From contig OU015663.1 of NCBI GenBank assembly GCA_907165275.2, positions 2,306,501 to 2,370,500 of the forward strand: DNA of 64,000 nucleotides, written 5' to 3'. The position numbers and the translations under genes are program-made. The stretch is from Zygaena filipendulae (lineage: Eukaryota > Arthropoda > Insecta > Lepidoptera > Zygaenidae). Under the pieces are notes generated by a model. That model was not told the DNA's origin, ran no database searches, and worked only from the letters and a program-made list of their open reading frames with translations. Positions 1-12,000 of the stretch are shown here, piece by piece; the stretch's first letter is position 1, and every line of letters starts with the position of its first letter.

Positions 1-3000
1 GAGAATGGTGGTGGAGACAATCAGGTTTGCATATACATCTAATTTACAACAGTTTGTGATTGTTTTTGTTACACCTCACTGTACTAGAGTCACTAATGCT
101 ATTGTTTCATTTTAGTTTCTTTGTTTATAGTACATTTTGTACATGTTTTTAAATTAGGTGTTTAGAAATACTAAACACAATGTCTTGCATAACATAATAT
201 ACATCCAGTTTTGTTTGTTAGTAGGTTATGTTTCCTTATCTATTTATTAGCCCCTATTTCTTTTATTTACTGTGTGCCTAATAACAAAGGCCTCCCCCAT
301 CAGTCTCCATTTGCTCGCAATCACTGCGTCCCTATTCCTGGTTCTTCCTGCCTCTACTACCATGTCATCCTCCTATCGTCTGTATGGTCTTCTTCTTATT
401 CTTTTTCCGTCCCTTTGATACCAGGTAGTGATTGTCTTGCTCCATTTATTACCCCTCATCATTTGGCCAGACCATTTCCAGTTCAGATGTTTTAAATTTT
501 AATATGAAACTTATGTCTTATGTTTCCTTATACATAACATATTTTTATTTGAAACTAAATGATTTCATTCTAATATTTTGTTCTCCGCCTGCTTAAACAG
601 AGTTTTGGTCAGTATTAATAAAATTTTAATAAACCTGTCCAGTAGAACTTTTCAGTCAAGTTGTGGTTTCTTTGAAATATGCCATTTCATTATTATTCAT
701 TAGCCTAATATGTGTACACTTGACACCATAATCTCAAGTGGAATTGTATGTAAAAAAAAAATATGATGTCTAAACAACTTTCTGTTGTTCAATGTCCAAC
801 TAAGAAGATAAAATTTTCATTAAGTTAACCATTGCTATTAAATGTTCCAACTACATTGGTTAGCTAAAGATAGGCAAAAATACCACTGTGATAAGAAACA
901 TTTACCACAAGCACTTACACCGCAAAGTAGTTGGTTAACTGCAGTTAAGGAAGTGGTTTGATGTGATATCTCTCTGTATTACAGCAAAATACAAATAATG
1001 CACCAGCTGGGGCTCCACCGGCGACTATGGGTGCTCAAACGCAGTACCCCTATGCATACCAGCAGGGTATGGGATATTGGTATGCCCAGGTAAATAATAA
1101 GCTTATTATATGATGAGGATTTCCGGTTTGCGATGTGACCCATGTGGTATGGTAAAGCAGTGTATTAGTTCAGGAATACCTGGGATTTTGGATGTTTTCC
1201 ATACATATTTTTTTGCATAATGGTAAAAAAAATATATATTAGGGATTTGTCTGTACATTGGAAATGACACAGGATACGAAACAATTTAATTATGATTTCT
1301 GTTTGTATGTTTATGAAGTGCATCACAGAAAGAGTGAACATTTGGAACTTAACACCAAGTAGAAACATATACATATAAGTTGATGCATGATAAGTATAGA
1401 TAGGTGATCAACCCAGTTTAAGCCCAGGGGCTTGGGTTTAAACCCGACGTAAACAGCCGGGCTTGTATTGGGTTTAAACCTGGTGCTTGGGGTGATTGCC
1501 CATCTATAGTGACAAGTGACGGGGAAGGAGCAAACAACTAGTTTATTTATTTATTTAACAATTAATGCACACAAGGACAACATAAAAAACATAGTTTATA
1601 GTTATAGTCTGTGCATCTCTAGAATCCACACCACATTTTTGAAGTACCCTAGCAAATGAAATGTAAACATTATGTTAATGATATATTAAGAAATGTGGTG
1701 GTGTTAATATTCAGTTAGGAGGTCAACATATTCTTTGATGTTATAATTTATGTGCACATAAGTGAAAGTTAAATATGGTTTTGAAACTTTACTAAGCATT
1801 ATCAAGTGCTAAGGTTATAAACAGAGCCCTACATTATGATGCATTCTATGTTATTTTAAAAAAAAATTGTTTTTGAACATAATATCTGTTGGCTCACCTT
1901 TTTTATAGAAAAAAACTGAGGTTGATCCATGTAAAAGTGCCCTGTCACAATGTGGGCTGAGTCTACTGAGCAGCTTACTCATTGGCATTTAGTGGTGTGT
2001 GGTCATAAGCACACCTTTTCTTATCTTGGAACCGAAGTTCATTATTTTTAGGTTAGGTTTACCTTGGGGCTGGGCAAAAGTATGTACAATTACTGATGAG
2101 ATGCCAAATAAAATAATAATATCTATATGTATATTAAACTGCAGTTTAGCCATATTAAAGAAATTTTTCACTGCCACCTTAGATTTGTGGGTCTGACAAA
2201 CAATATAATAGAATTAGTGCTAGGGTGCTTAAGTGCATGCAGCTCACAACCCCTCCCCCACTTTCCAGCCACACGAGATTAATAAACGCTCCCTAAGAAG
2301 ATTCAAAGGTATTCAAACAGTAACAAAGAGAGTCACTATCGTAGTTTCACAGTGAGATTAAATTATAAATTAATAGATTTGTGGATTAAAGTCATATAAG
2401 TTCATTAATTACAATTACAAAGATTACATTCAAACAAATTTACAAACTTTACTCTTTATAATATTGGTGTAGACTGTAGATTAAAATTAGTTGTTTGATT
2501 TTCGGATAATTATATCAATTGAGTACCTATTTAATTGAAATTCTGGTTTAGGCTACAAGTTTACTAAAAAATTTCTCTATTGAAAAAAATCTAAAATAGC
2601 CTCGCCTCTGCTTTAATGCAAATCCGAAACTTCATTTTCTAAATATTGACAAAGCTGGGATTTCACTCGGTTAAATAGTATAATCACGTGTTTGTTTTGG
2701 TGGGTTTTTTCGTCACGCACGAAATCTGTTATCATATGCTCACATGCAGTCTATTGCAGTTGTGTCTCAAAAGAAAGATTTTACTTAATTCCCTATTATT
2801 TAAATCGTATATATACTGCATATAATATAATACAATACATATGACCTGTTTGTTTCCTCAATTCTGTTTGTGTTGCAGGGATACCCAGCGCTGCAAGGTT
2901 ACATGGCGCCGGGGTACTATCAGCAGTACGCGGCCGCCTATAGCAACCCTCAAGCCGCGGCAGCCGGTAAGTTGCATTTCCGTGCACTGTAATATCGTAT

Positions 3001-4651
3001 AATTAACATAATTTATACAAACCTTTCTTGTTATCATGCTAGCAGTTACTTTGGATTAGTTTTCTGTGGAAATGGGTTATTTTGATACTACAGAGAGGCC
3101 CTGTGCATTGTGTAAATCGGACTTGTGTTTTTGCATCTGGATGATATTGTATTAGATAAATAATCTGCAAATCGGACTTTTTGCATCTGGATGATATAGG
3201 CTAGTTTCCTGGGTAAAAAAATCAAAATTCTATTTAGTCCGTCAGTTAGATAATAAAAAAATAAAAGACACGTATTTTTTGCTTTTTTAAAATAATGGAA
3301 ATATGCATAGATAAAGCGCATTAAAGTTTAGGGTGGGGGACTCGTGACGTCACAGCTCGCTATAACGTGCGAACAAACTGTAGCGAGGCGTGACGTCATG
3401 TGAAATTTCGACTTGATATATCTCCGTTATTTTTTGGTTACATAAAAAATTAAAAAATACGTGTCCAATATTTTTTAATAATCTACAAAACGGACTAAAA
3501 AACAAAATTTAGGAAACTGGCCTATTGTACGAATCCATCTTTTCGCCTATAACATTGTTTAATTTTTAGTATTATGTTTTATGAGAATACTACAAGGGAA
3601 TGCCGCTTCTTTTTTTTACGTGATCAAAAACTGACGGCGATACATGAAGGTGAAATTCCTTGCGACTTCACGCCTAGGTACACTGTATACTTAGTTATGA
3701 CGTCACGAGCTCCCACTCCTAAACTTTAATCGGTTTTATGTAAGTATTTTTTCGATTATTTGAAAAAGAAAAAATACCTTTATTATTTAATATTATTTTA
3801 TGATTATCTGATGGACTAAATACAATTTCGATTTATAATGTATATACCTACTCTGTCATCATATTCATTCTGGGGTACTATGTATCCTATGTCCTTCTCT
3901 GTGCTCCCGACAACGTGTACGCAGAAAAATTTCGCAATGACCGGTTGACTAGTTGAAGCGTGAAAAGGTAACAGACAGACAGAGATATTAAACTTAAATC
4001 ATTTATTCAAGTTTGGCTCTTTTTGATGTCAGTAAAATTACAATTACATGTATTACAACAAAAAATATCCACCCTTCACAGCTTCCTAGTGCTATGGCTC
4101 AAGAGAAGAAGCTGCAGAATAAAATCTCCAGTATCACGCAGTTTAAAGTTCTAAAATTAATGATAACTCAATTTGCAATTAATTAATCTGAGAACAATAA
4201 GCCGTACCCAGCAATAACCTATATGGTACAGACTACAGAGACATTAGGAGTTAAACTATGATTAATTATCTATAATAGTAGACAAGACATTACCAGTACC
4301 CACTGACGGCACCCGTTCACGAGTATGACGTGCTCGTAAGTCCCGCCCCGCTCAACCATATTAGAGGGAACCGAGCGACCCGACTCACATCACCGCCACT
4401 TGCGCATTTTTATGTGTTGACCCACACTGGAGAAATTTTGAGTAAATCGTGTTTTAAATTTTGTGGGTTAACATGTTATTGCTTATCTGCGTCCAATATC
4501 AGTGTGCATTGTTGCAGCCGGCTACCGCATGAGCATGCCGGGCGGCGCGGGCGCGGGCGCGGGCGCGGGCGGCGCGGGCTGGGGCGCGGCGCCGCAGCCG
4601 CTCATGTACGCCGCGCCCGCCATGCCCTCCGCGCAGTACCCGACGCAGTAG
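1..4651 (+). CDS. RNA-binding protein, TIA-1/TIAR-like (Rox8), C-terminal part
   Basis: Partial gene running in from the left edge. Coding exons are 1-24, 985-1089, 2879-2966 and 4518-4651 (TAG at 4649-4651). Phases agree (0, 0, 1) and each junction has GT and AG. The first exon reads ENGGGDNQ, which fits the residues just after the third RRM of TIA-1/TIAR proteins (family motif ...WGKE). The rest is a Q/Y/G/P/A-rich low-complexity tail with pieces such as QYPYAYQQGMGYWYAQGYP and GYYQQYAAAY, then an Ala/Gly run and a final SAQYPTQ. Tails of this kind in TIA-1/TIAR drive stress-granule assembly, and these proteins bind U-rich RNA in splicing and translation control. No RRM lies inside the window, so the name rests on the tail alone. 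Another RRM protein with a YGQ tail is possible. The last exon is strikingly GC-rich. Confidence 0.55.
235..495 (-). pseudogene. non-LTR retrotransposon relic (C-terminal end of reverse transcriptase ORF)
   Basis: Read on the minus strand, the segment gives a typical LINE pol C-terminus: W-x-W, then ...WYQRDGKRIRRRPYRR, an in-frame stop where many RTE-like proteins have W, then EDDM, and later KWRLMGEAFV. It lies inside an intron of the TIA-1-like gene and has at least one stop, so it is dead. A related fragment is at 29115-29255. Confidence 0.6.
1398..1505. repeat. short foldback repeat with GGGTTTAAAC cores
   Basis: Two copies of a GGGTTTAAACC-type core face each other, and the outer ends (GGTGATCAACCC on the left, GGGGTGATTGCCC on the right) are imperfect inverted repeats. 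It is probably a very small MITE in the intron between 1090 and 2878. Confidence 0.45.
3196..3525. mobile_element. MITE with 15-bp TIR and paired TGACGTCA sites
   Basis: Left end ATAGGCTAGTTTCCT and right end AGGAAACTGGCCTAT are inverted repeats with one mismatch. The interior has the family signature 'GACACGTATTTTTTGC' and, inverted, 'AAAAAATACGTGTCC', plus TGACGTCA at 3345-3352 and 3391-3398. Related copies are at 34230-34455 and 47377-49145. A reverse fragment at about 3690-3730 carries another TGACGTCA at 3698. Confidence 0.75.
3840..4000 (-). repeat. diverged Lep1-type Helitron fragment
   Basis: Contains the reverse-complement core of the Helitron family ('TATGTCCTTCTCTGT', then CCGACAACGTGTACGCA) but without recognisable ends. 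It lies in the last intron of the TIA-1-like gene. Confidence 0.5.
4412..4494. mobile_element. deletion derivative of a GGAC...GTCC MITE next to a splice acceptor
   Basis: Right end TATTGCTTATCTGCGTCC and inner sequence 'ACTGGAGAAATTTTGAG' match the complete element at 44685-44918, but the centre is missing. The end is 23 bases from the first base of the last coding exon (4518). Confidence 0.65.
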
Positions 4652-6960
4652 CGCGCCGCGCCGCGCCCCGCGCACCCCGCGCACACCGCGCACCCCGCAC
4701 GGCGGTAACCGGCGCGCGGGGACCACGCAACTGTCACTTTCAACCGTCTGTCTGTCTACCGCTACCCACACTCGAGAGTACCGTTCGCGAACCACGCGAG
4801 AGCCGGCCACGGCGTTTTCCATTTGCGTTACTGATTTTTTTTTTTTTTCAATTCCCGCTGGAGAAGTCGCGCTCCATCATCATCATGTGCACTTGATGCA
4901 AAACGTGCACTTGATTAAAAATGAGTGCAAAACGTGCACTTGATGCAAAACGTGCACTTGATGCAAAACGTGCACACTTCACACAAAATGTGCTCTTGAC
5001 GCCACTAGGCGCAAAATATACTTTTCGCAATCAGGCCAACTCGATTGATTAGTTTCATATGAAATGGCGTCAGATGTGTAAAAATAAAAATTATCAGCCG
5101 CTAACATCAATATACCACATCAAAGGTATTTATTTGTTTCTTTTTTTTTAATTTGCTTCACAAACCCTGATATTGAAAACGATGGTTAGCCATCCAACTT
5201 TGTAAACATTTTTCTAATGCAAACAGCAGTAGCTATGTCTGGCTATTGAATTGGTTTAAATAATTTTTTTCCAGTGGGGATAAACAACGCAAATGGAAAA
5301 CGCAAGTGTGGCCTTCATTGTAAAGCAATAAATGCGTCTGTTTGTCGATGCAACCGCCCTTTCAACACCTGCAATTGCGAAAAAAAAAAATTGTTTACCT
5401 ACTTCACAAAATAAAGCTCCATTCAACATCCACTGTTAGGCTGTACAGAAAAAAACCTTTGCCGAATAAACGTTCATCGTTTTGAAATTCGTGTCTTATT
5501 AGTTAGTATTATTACTATGTGCATGGAATATTTTGACCGTAAACCTTTGGATACCCGCAATATGTTATACCCAATTGCGTAACAGTAATAGTTTGAATTA
5601 GTGAAATGCTAGGTTATTTCTTTTAGATTTTATATATTATTGTATGTTCCGTTTTAAATTTCGGATCTATAATTTAATTGTCTGTGTAGCAGGTGATTCA
5701 TATAATTCTTCCGTTTACAGTCGATACGATACGATGCCGAAGACAGAAAATACAATGTAAAAGTGCAAATACAAGAAATTGATTTTTTTCGGTTTTCGGT
5801 ATTAAGTACTTACCAAATTCCGAACTTATACGGAAAACTATTATAAAATTCGCCTACGACATGTCCGGTAACGATAAAATATATTAATTGGATTTAGAAC
5901 TACATAATTGACGAAGCCCGTTGTTTATTTTGATATCCATATTTTTGTATTTTACACTGTGAGCAAATTATGTTTATTTAACCCTTAACATCTCCTCGAC
6001 TAAATTTTGTATTATATCGGATGTTGAATGAAAGACTCGGCCGTTCAGTTGTTTTCAATTCTTACTTTTAATATGCTTCAGCGAGGCGACTGCACAAACG
6101 CAACTCGTGACACGGGTGATATAATAATTGTGTGTGGAATGTCGGCGACAAAGATTTTAGGTCACATTTAGAGGCAATTTTCGTAGCAAATCAATTGCCT
6201 TTCGCTATCGTACAGTCGCGCACTAAACATGTTTACCACCCTGTGGTAATTGCTTGCAAAGAATTGACATTACGTTTCCAAACGTATTGCCCACAATTGA
6301 CATTTAAAATTTAGACCTTATTATAGCGCGCGACGCAGGAAAGGTACTAGTTTGAAAAGTTTAGTTTAGTATTAACCATTATGTTACAACAAATACTGTT
6401 GAAAATTACTGAATATTATAAACTTAATTCGTAATTGCTGATTCATTGCAGAGTTAATTTGTAATCGAATGGATTTGCAAGTTGTGTGCAATCTTTGTCG
6501 GCCGACCCCTCATATCGTCTAGCGCAATGTTTGAGAGACGACATTTATAGACAATGAACTTTTATATGGCGCCGCAAGTTCAAGAATAATATTTCGTTTT
6601 GGTTACGACCGTACGGCGTACGGAGGCGCGTAGTCGACCTACATAGATAGGAGATAACGAAATAAATTATAAATTTTTAAATAAATAATTAAAAAAAAAG
6701 GTTATAAATATTATAGAGGGGGAGTGGATTGAGTGGTCGCGATTGCGAGAGGCTGAGTGTACGCTGTACATAGGTTGATATTTATTGGCGCCCCGCGCCG
6801 GCAGACTGAGCTACCCGGGAACTCCGCACCGACGCGCCAGGCGGTTTGACGTACCTATATTTATAATTATTAAGTTCGTCACATGTTGTTTTGTTAGACC
6901 TGAATTGTTATGATTTTATTGTATGAGAACACTGGTGAGTCAATAAAGTCGTGGGTCCGG
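4652..6960 (+). other. long AT-rich 3' UTR of the TIA-1/TIAR-like gene (inferred)
   Basis: No open frame of note follows the stop at 4651. The first 150 bases are GC-rich, then the sequence is AT-rich with U-rich stretches. Several AATAAA motifs occur. The one at 6942-6947, followed by GT-rich sequence, is a reasonable distal end, and earlier ones near 5410 could serve shorter forms. An 18-bp tandem repeat lies near the start of the region. The exact end cannot be fixed from sequence. Confidence 0.4.
4885..4990. repeat. 18-bp tandem repeat in 3' UTR
   Basis: Unit TGCAAAACGTGCACTTGA occurs at 4897-4914, 4926-4943 and 4944-4961, with a partial unit from 4962 and degenerate units on either side. 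Each unit holds the palindrome GTGCAC. It sits about 240 bases after the stop codon. Confidence 0.85.
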
Positions 6961-8780
6961 GACGATGGGTGTTTGATTTCGACGTCTATAACGAGTGAGT
7001 TAGGTGCATTTTTCGGGTCCACAATCGATGTACGTCGCTAGCTCCACTCGTGTGGTGCAAGTCTGTTTACACATACATGCAACAATACAATTGGATAATG
7101 AGAAAATCTATTGTAAACGTCATTTTGTAAAAGAAGAAAATAAATAGTTTAAGTTTTATTAATACTTTTGATTGTTGTTATTATTAGCCGATTTAGATCC
7201 CTCGTCTGGATTGTGTGGCTTCACGATAGTGTTTTTAGGCTTCCTATAAGCATCTGAAGCATGTAAGCCTTGGGCATGTACAGTAAGCATCAAAAGTAGC
7301 TGAGCAGTTCCAGTATCCGTATAGTGCTACATCTTCATAGTAACCATAATCATCTATGCTCATTTGGGTGTTCATTAACTACGTGAGGCGTTTAGGGGAG
7401 AGGGAGGGAGTCGAGCCGACACGCACTCAATGAGAGGGAGAGATGGTCTCGGCAGATATCACATAACTTTTTTGCAAAATCGTCATCACCACGTAATTAA
7501 TGGATGCCCCCTTAAATCTGAGCACACAGTACATAATATATACATATTTGGTAAATATTTAAATGATATTGACGCCTATACGATGCTAAGAAGAATTAGA
7601 ATAGGTACCTACTAAAATTAAAAAATATTTTTACTTCTGCAACAAAATAAAAATGTCACATCACTGGATAGGTCATGAACTGGTTACAGGTGGCGGGTTC
7701 AAAGTTCATTTGATGCAATTTATCACCATTGGGGTGCACAGACAAGTTAACAGCAAACAGCAAATTTTGTAAAAGTTTATTTCATGGTACCGGTTATGAT
7801 ATTACTACACATAGTATTATATTATCTGTGACTACACCTTTCTGTAACACCCTGTATGTATACAGCTATGTGAAACCGCGGGATACAGCTAATAAACCCG
7901 ACTACGAAATAGCTGTATCGAAACACCTTAAAAATAGGCTCTAGCTAGTTAAGACACTAGCAACTGTTACTCGCGGTTTCACCCGCGTTATTTTTGGTGT
8001 TCCCGCGGGAATTCCGAGTCCTTTTTGCACTCCTTACGCATATGCAAAATAATTCCGTAGTTATAGGGCGTAATAAAGAAATAAACTCGTATTTGCGTTG
8101 TAAGAATTTTATAAAGAACCTGTATTGTTAAAAAAAACCGTCAACAACATCACAATGATGGCGATGCCTTGAGTTCCCGCCAAGATCCCAAACGAAGTTA
8201 TATTCTTACCTTGAAAGTTAGTCTTGGCGGTTGGCATACTAGTGGATTTTTTCCACGGTCCAATTTAGTATCTACCTAGATCTATCTAGATTAAACTAAA
8301 GACAAATAAGAGGACATCATCAGCTATCTACTATCTATCTTTAATTAAACGAGCAATTCTTGTATATAGATACTAGCTGTTCCCCGCGGTTCCACCCGCG
8401 TGAGTTTCGGAATTCCCGCAGGAACTCCCTTTAGTGGGATGAAAAATAGATAGTAGCCGATGCTTAGACCTACTGAATATGCATATTAAATTTAACTTAC
8501 ATACTAATAAAAGAAAATGCATTTTAAAGTATTAATACCAAACTACACGCTATCAGAGTGTTGCGGTCCGCACGCCCCCATCAACTTTCTCCGAGATAAG
8601 TTATCACGAGCGAAGTTCGGTCACCCAGATATTGTAAATTAAAATTGCTGTAACGTCACAGCGACACCGCAGCCTAGTAGGTACAGTATTATATTATCTG
8701 TGCCGCAGCGAAATCGCGCGCTATAGTGTGCACACGCCTTTAGAGATTTTTCATCTAAAATAATCTGATGATTCACAATA
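6961..8780. other. intergenic region between the TIA-1-like and myofilin-like genes
   Basis: No gene seen. It contains pieces of Lep1-type Helitrons, with tails at about 7865-7900, 7970-8030 and 8374-8500 in reverse, recognised by CCGCGGTTCCACCCGCG and TTCCCGCGGGAATTCC motifs. The rest is unremarkable AT-rich DNA. Confidence 0.5.
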
Positions 8781-8782
8781 TT

Positions 8783-9007
8783 TTATTTTTAACCAACTTT
8801 AATAAACTGAAACATCTCATCATTCCAAACACCTCCGACGATTATCCTTAACCCAATTGTTTTCGGGCCCTTGTCACAATATAACATGTGAGGCATTTTA
8901 TGAATATGAGTAAACCTTGCGCGGCGTCGCAGTAGAAATTGCAATGACAGTGGTCTAAAATTAGCGGCGTGGGAACGCGCGGCGCGAGCGACGGCCGAGC
9001 GCTCAGT
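8783..9007 (+). promoter_or_regulatory. candidate promoter of the myofilin-like gene
   Basis: A GC-rich stretch (about 8960-9067) just before the start codon contains TCAGT at 9003-9007, the arthropod initiator consensus, about 60 bases upstream of the ATG. No TATA box is at the expected spacing. TTATTTTTAA at 8783-8792 matches the MEF2 consensus YTAWWWWTAR, fitting a muscle gene, but such matches are common by chance in AT-rich DNA. Confidence 0.3.
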
Positions 9008-9067
9008 CGAGAAGCAGCCGTCGCGAGTCTCGCACGAACGAACAGACACTAAACAGAAACAGCAGCC

Positions 9068-12000
9068 ATGGTGTACGAGAGCGACTTCTACACGACCCGC
9101 CGCCCCTACCGGCCGTCCAGCTACAGCGTGACGGTGAGTCCCGCCGCCGACCTTCTAACACCTGTGAGCGTGTCTCCACTCTCTCCCGGGAGCCGGACAA
9201 CCCCCTCGCACCAGCCCGAACTCCGCTCGATCGCGTTAGCCCATCGACGTTATCAACCGTACCAAAATAATGCTACATAGTGATGAGTGTCGTCGCATTT
9301 TACCGTCTTCCCGAGTGATAACTCGCGTCTTTAGCATCTGGGTACTTCGTCGCTTGTAAACATCATTGCTATTCTAAGGTGATCGCGAGGCTGTTACCGA
9401 CGATCGTTCATAGTTTTTCGATTAGGGATCGCTGGAGTAGTCACCGTCGCATTCCGCGAGCGCGTCGGTCTCGCATCGAGATATCGCGTCGAGCCACCGA
9501 GCGCGCCAAATATAGCCGCGGCTGGAGCGGCCCGCGCGCGCCCGACTAACGGCGACTTCTCGGCTTGCAGCGGCCGACGGCCGGCGACTGGGAGAAGGTG
9601 CCGTTCGTGCCGCGGCCGAGCCTCGTGCCCGACCCGGTGACGGCGTACGGGCGGCGCACGAGGCCCGGCGCCCGCCCCAGCGTCCTCGACCCCGTCGCGC
9701 GCCAGAACATCCCGCCCGCGCCCGAGCACAAGCTCGCCCCGCTCGCGCCGTACGTGTCGCCGCGCGACCGGACGCGCGCGCGCGTGCTCTCCGCGGTGGG
9801 GCAGCACGAGCGCAGCTTCGCCGCCGACCCGCTGGGCACGCCGCGCGACCACATGGACCTGGCGCTGGCACAGGCGCACGGCCGGCCGCTGCATGCCGCG
9901 CACCGCCACGTGTTCTACAGCAACTACGCCACGTACTGATGGGCCGGTGTCGGTGTCGAATCGTGTGTCGCTTTCGCAGCATAGTTAGCTAGTCGCGGCT
10001 GTCGGGCCGGTGCGAGGGGGCGAGGCGGCGCGGGCGGTGTGGGGGAGGGTGCGGTGGCGGCGGCGGCTATAGGGCTGGGCGGTTGTTGCAGACGCCGCGG
10101 CACTACGTGGTGGTGGACCGCGAGCCGCTGCCGCGCCGCGCCGACGAGCAGTACTCGTACTCGTACTCGAGCACGTCGGAGCGGCGGACGGGCGACAGCG
10201 GCGTCCCGCGCCGCAGCGCCTACTCCAACACCGTGGAGCGGCGCTCGACCAGCGGCCCCGGCGGATACAGCTACACCAGTGAGCGCGCCAGCAGCCTCGG
10301 CGGTCCCAGCGGCTACTCCTACACGTCCAGCACCAGCGGCCGCCTGCCTTATGGCACCACCTACCGCCACTACTCGTACCGCGTGTAGAGCCCCGGGCCC
10401 CGGCTCCCGACCGGCACCCCTCCCGTCCCGTCCCCCACACTCGCTCCCTAACTAGTCCCCTAGCCGCTCCCGCTTCCCGACTAAGATGTATGTACCTAAC
10501 CCTAATCAGTATTCGCTAACGCAATGTGATCGCTCTACTTTAATGTCTTAGCAAGTAGAAGTGTATCGTATACGGAACACTCATGAGATCTTTTTTGATA
10601 TATTTTTTTGTGTATACCTAATATATTATTTACACGTATAAATTGATGTGATCTAGACTGAGTTTTTAATAAAGCTTGCATTTTTTAATATTATCTTCTT
10701 TCTCTTTAAGTTACCAACACCAGCCATACAAAACAAATCGATGATGAACTCGAAAAGTATCTATTTATACACCTATGTATAATATACTAACGTTGATGTT
10801 TTCTTTAGTATCTTTGTATTGCAAAACTTTATTTCGATACCTTCTTAACATCCAGAATCTTGGTGATAGAAAGATAAAGAGGTTTCTATTTACCTATATC
10901 TGAAGAATAGGTAACAACGATTGGTGTTCTGTAAAATCTATTTTTAATCAGTCTTATAAATTAGGTAGATACAACAAAAATACATAGGTACCTAAATATA
11001 AAAACAAAGCTTCGTTGAAAGTTTTAATTGGAACGAACACGATATAACGTTAGCCAAACGAATTTGATTGACGAGCTTCATCTTCTCAAAATACGATGGG
11101 TAAAAAGTTTTTCGTCACAACTCACAACCTCATCTTTTTAATGTTCTGCAAGATTAACGAAGTAACGAGCGACATTTTGCTCTCAAAGTTTCATAAACAT
11201 AACTCTTCAAAGTACCTACCTTGGCCATTATACGGTACTAGGTACATATCTCTATGTACTTTGTTTTACATAGATATTAGGTATATACCTACCTTACCTT
11301 ACTTTACCTTCCCAGTATATTTTTTTCGCCTAAGGGCGAAATAATATTGTCCTTTACCTCAATCAACATTTTTTGTCAAGATTTTGTGAATAGGTAGATA
11401 CAACAATAACAAACAGTTACTATATCCAGAGGCGTCTCTACCTATAGTGCAGGGTGTGCGTTGCACACGGGCGCAGCAGTCCTAGGGGGCGCCGAGCGCC
11501 GCTCGCTACGGAAACTCGGCGGAATTCTTCAAAAATCTCCAAACAATAATGTTTATTATCTATTGGGGTTTGTCAGTTTGTGGTAACTTGATGTGTTACA
11601 TACTTTACTTGTACTTTGTACCTATTCCATTTTGACCGCGGGCTTACTAGGGTAATGTTTGCACACAGGCGCTACATGGGCTAGAGACGCCTCTGACTAT
11701 ATCTATCTATATAAAGAATAGTTTGTTTGTTTGTTTGTATCTATACTTAATTGAACATAACAAATTGCTAAAATTAAAATAAGCAGGTTTATATCTAACG
11801 ATAACTGCAATTCAAGTAGGTAGGTAAGTTTGACTACTAGGTAGTCAAAAAAGTTGGTATTGATGATGATGATGATGGTAGGTAAGTATGTAGTAAACTT
11901 GCTATACCTATTGATCAAAGTGTTTATTTTCTCGCAGCCGCTGACCTACGGCTACTACCCCTACTACCTATCTAGTTTACCGTACTATCATCACATCCCC

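Noticed and set aside
4330..4896. Long open frames on both strands around the last TIA-1-like exon
   Set aside because: GC-rich sequence with few stops. The spliced frame (4518-4651) explains it, and the others are Arg/Ala-rich shadows.
9394..9982. Three overlapping antisense ORFs of 100-186 codons
   Set aside because: Shadows of GC-rich exon A; Arg/Ala/Gly composition and no splice or start context.
9924..10455. ORFs in other frames over exon B
   Set aside because: GC-rich shadows of the Ser/Tyr-rich exon.
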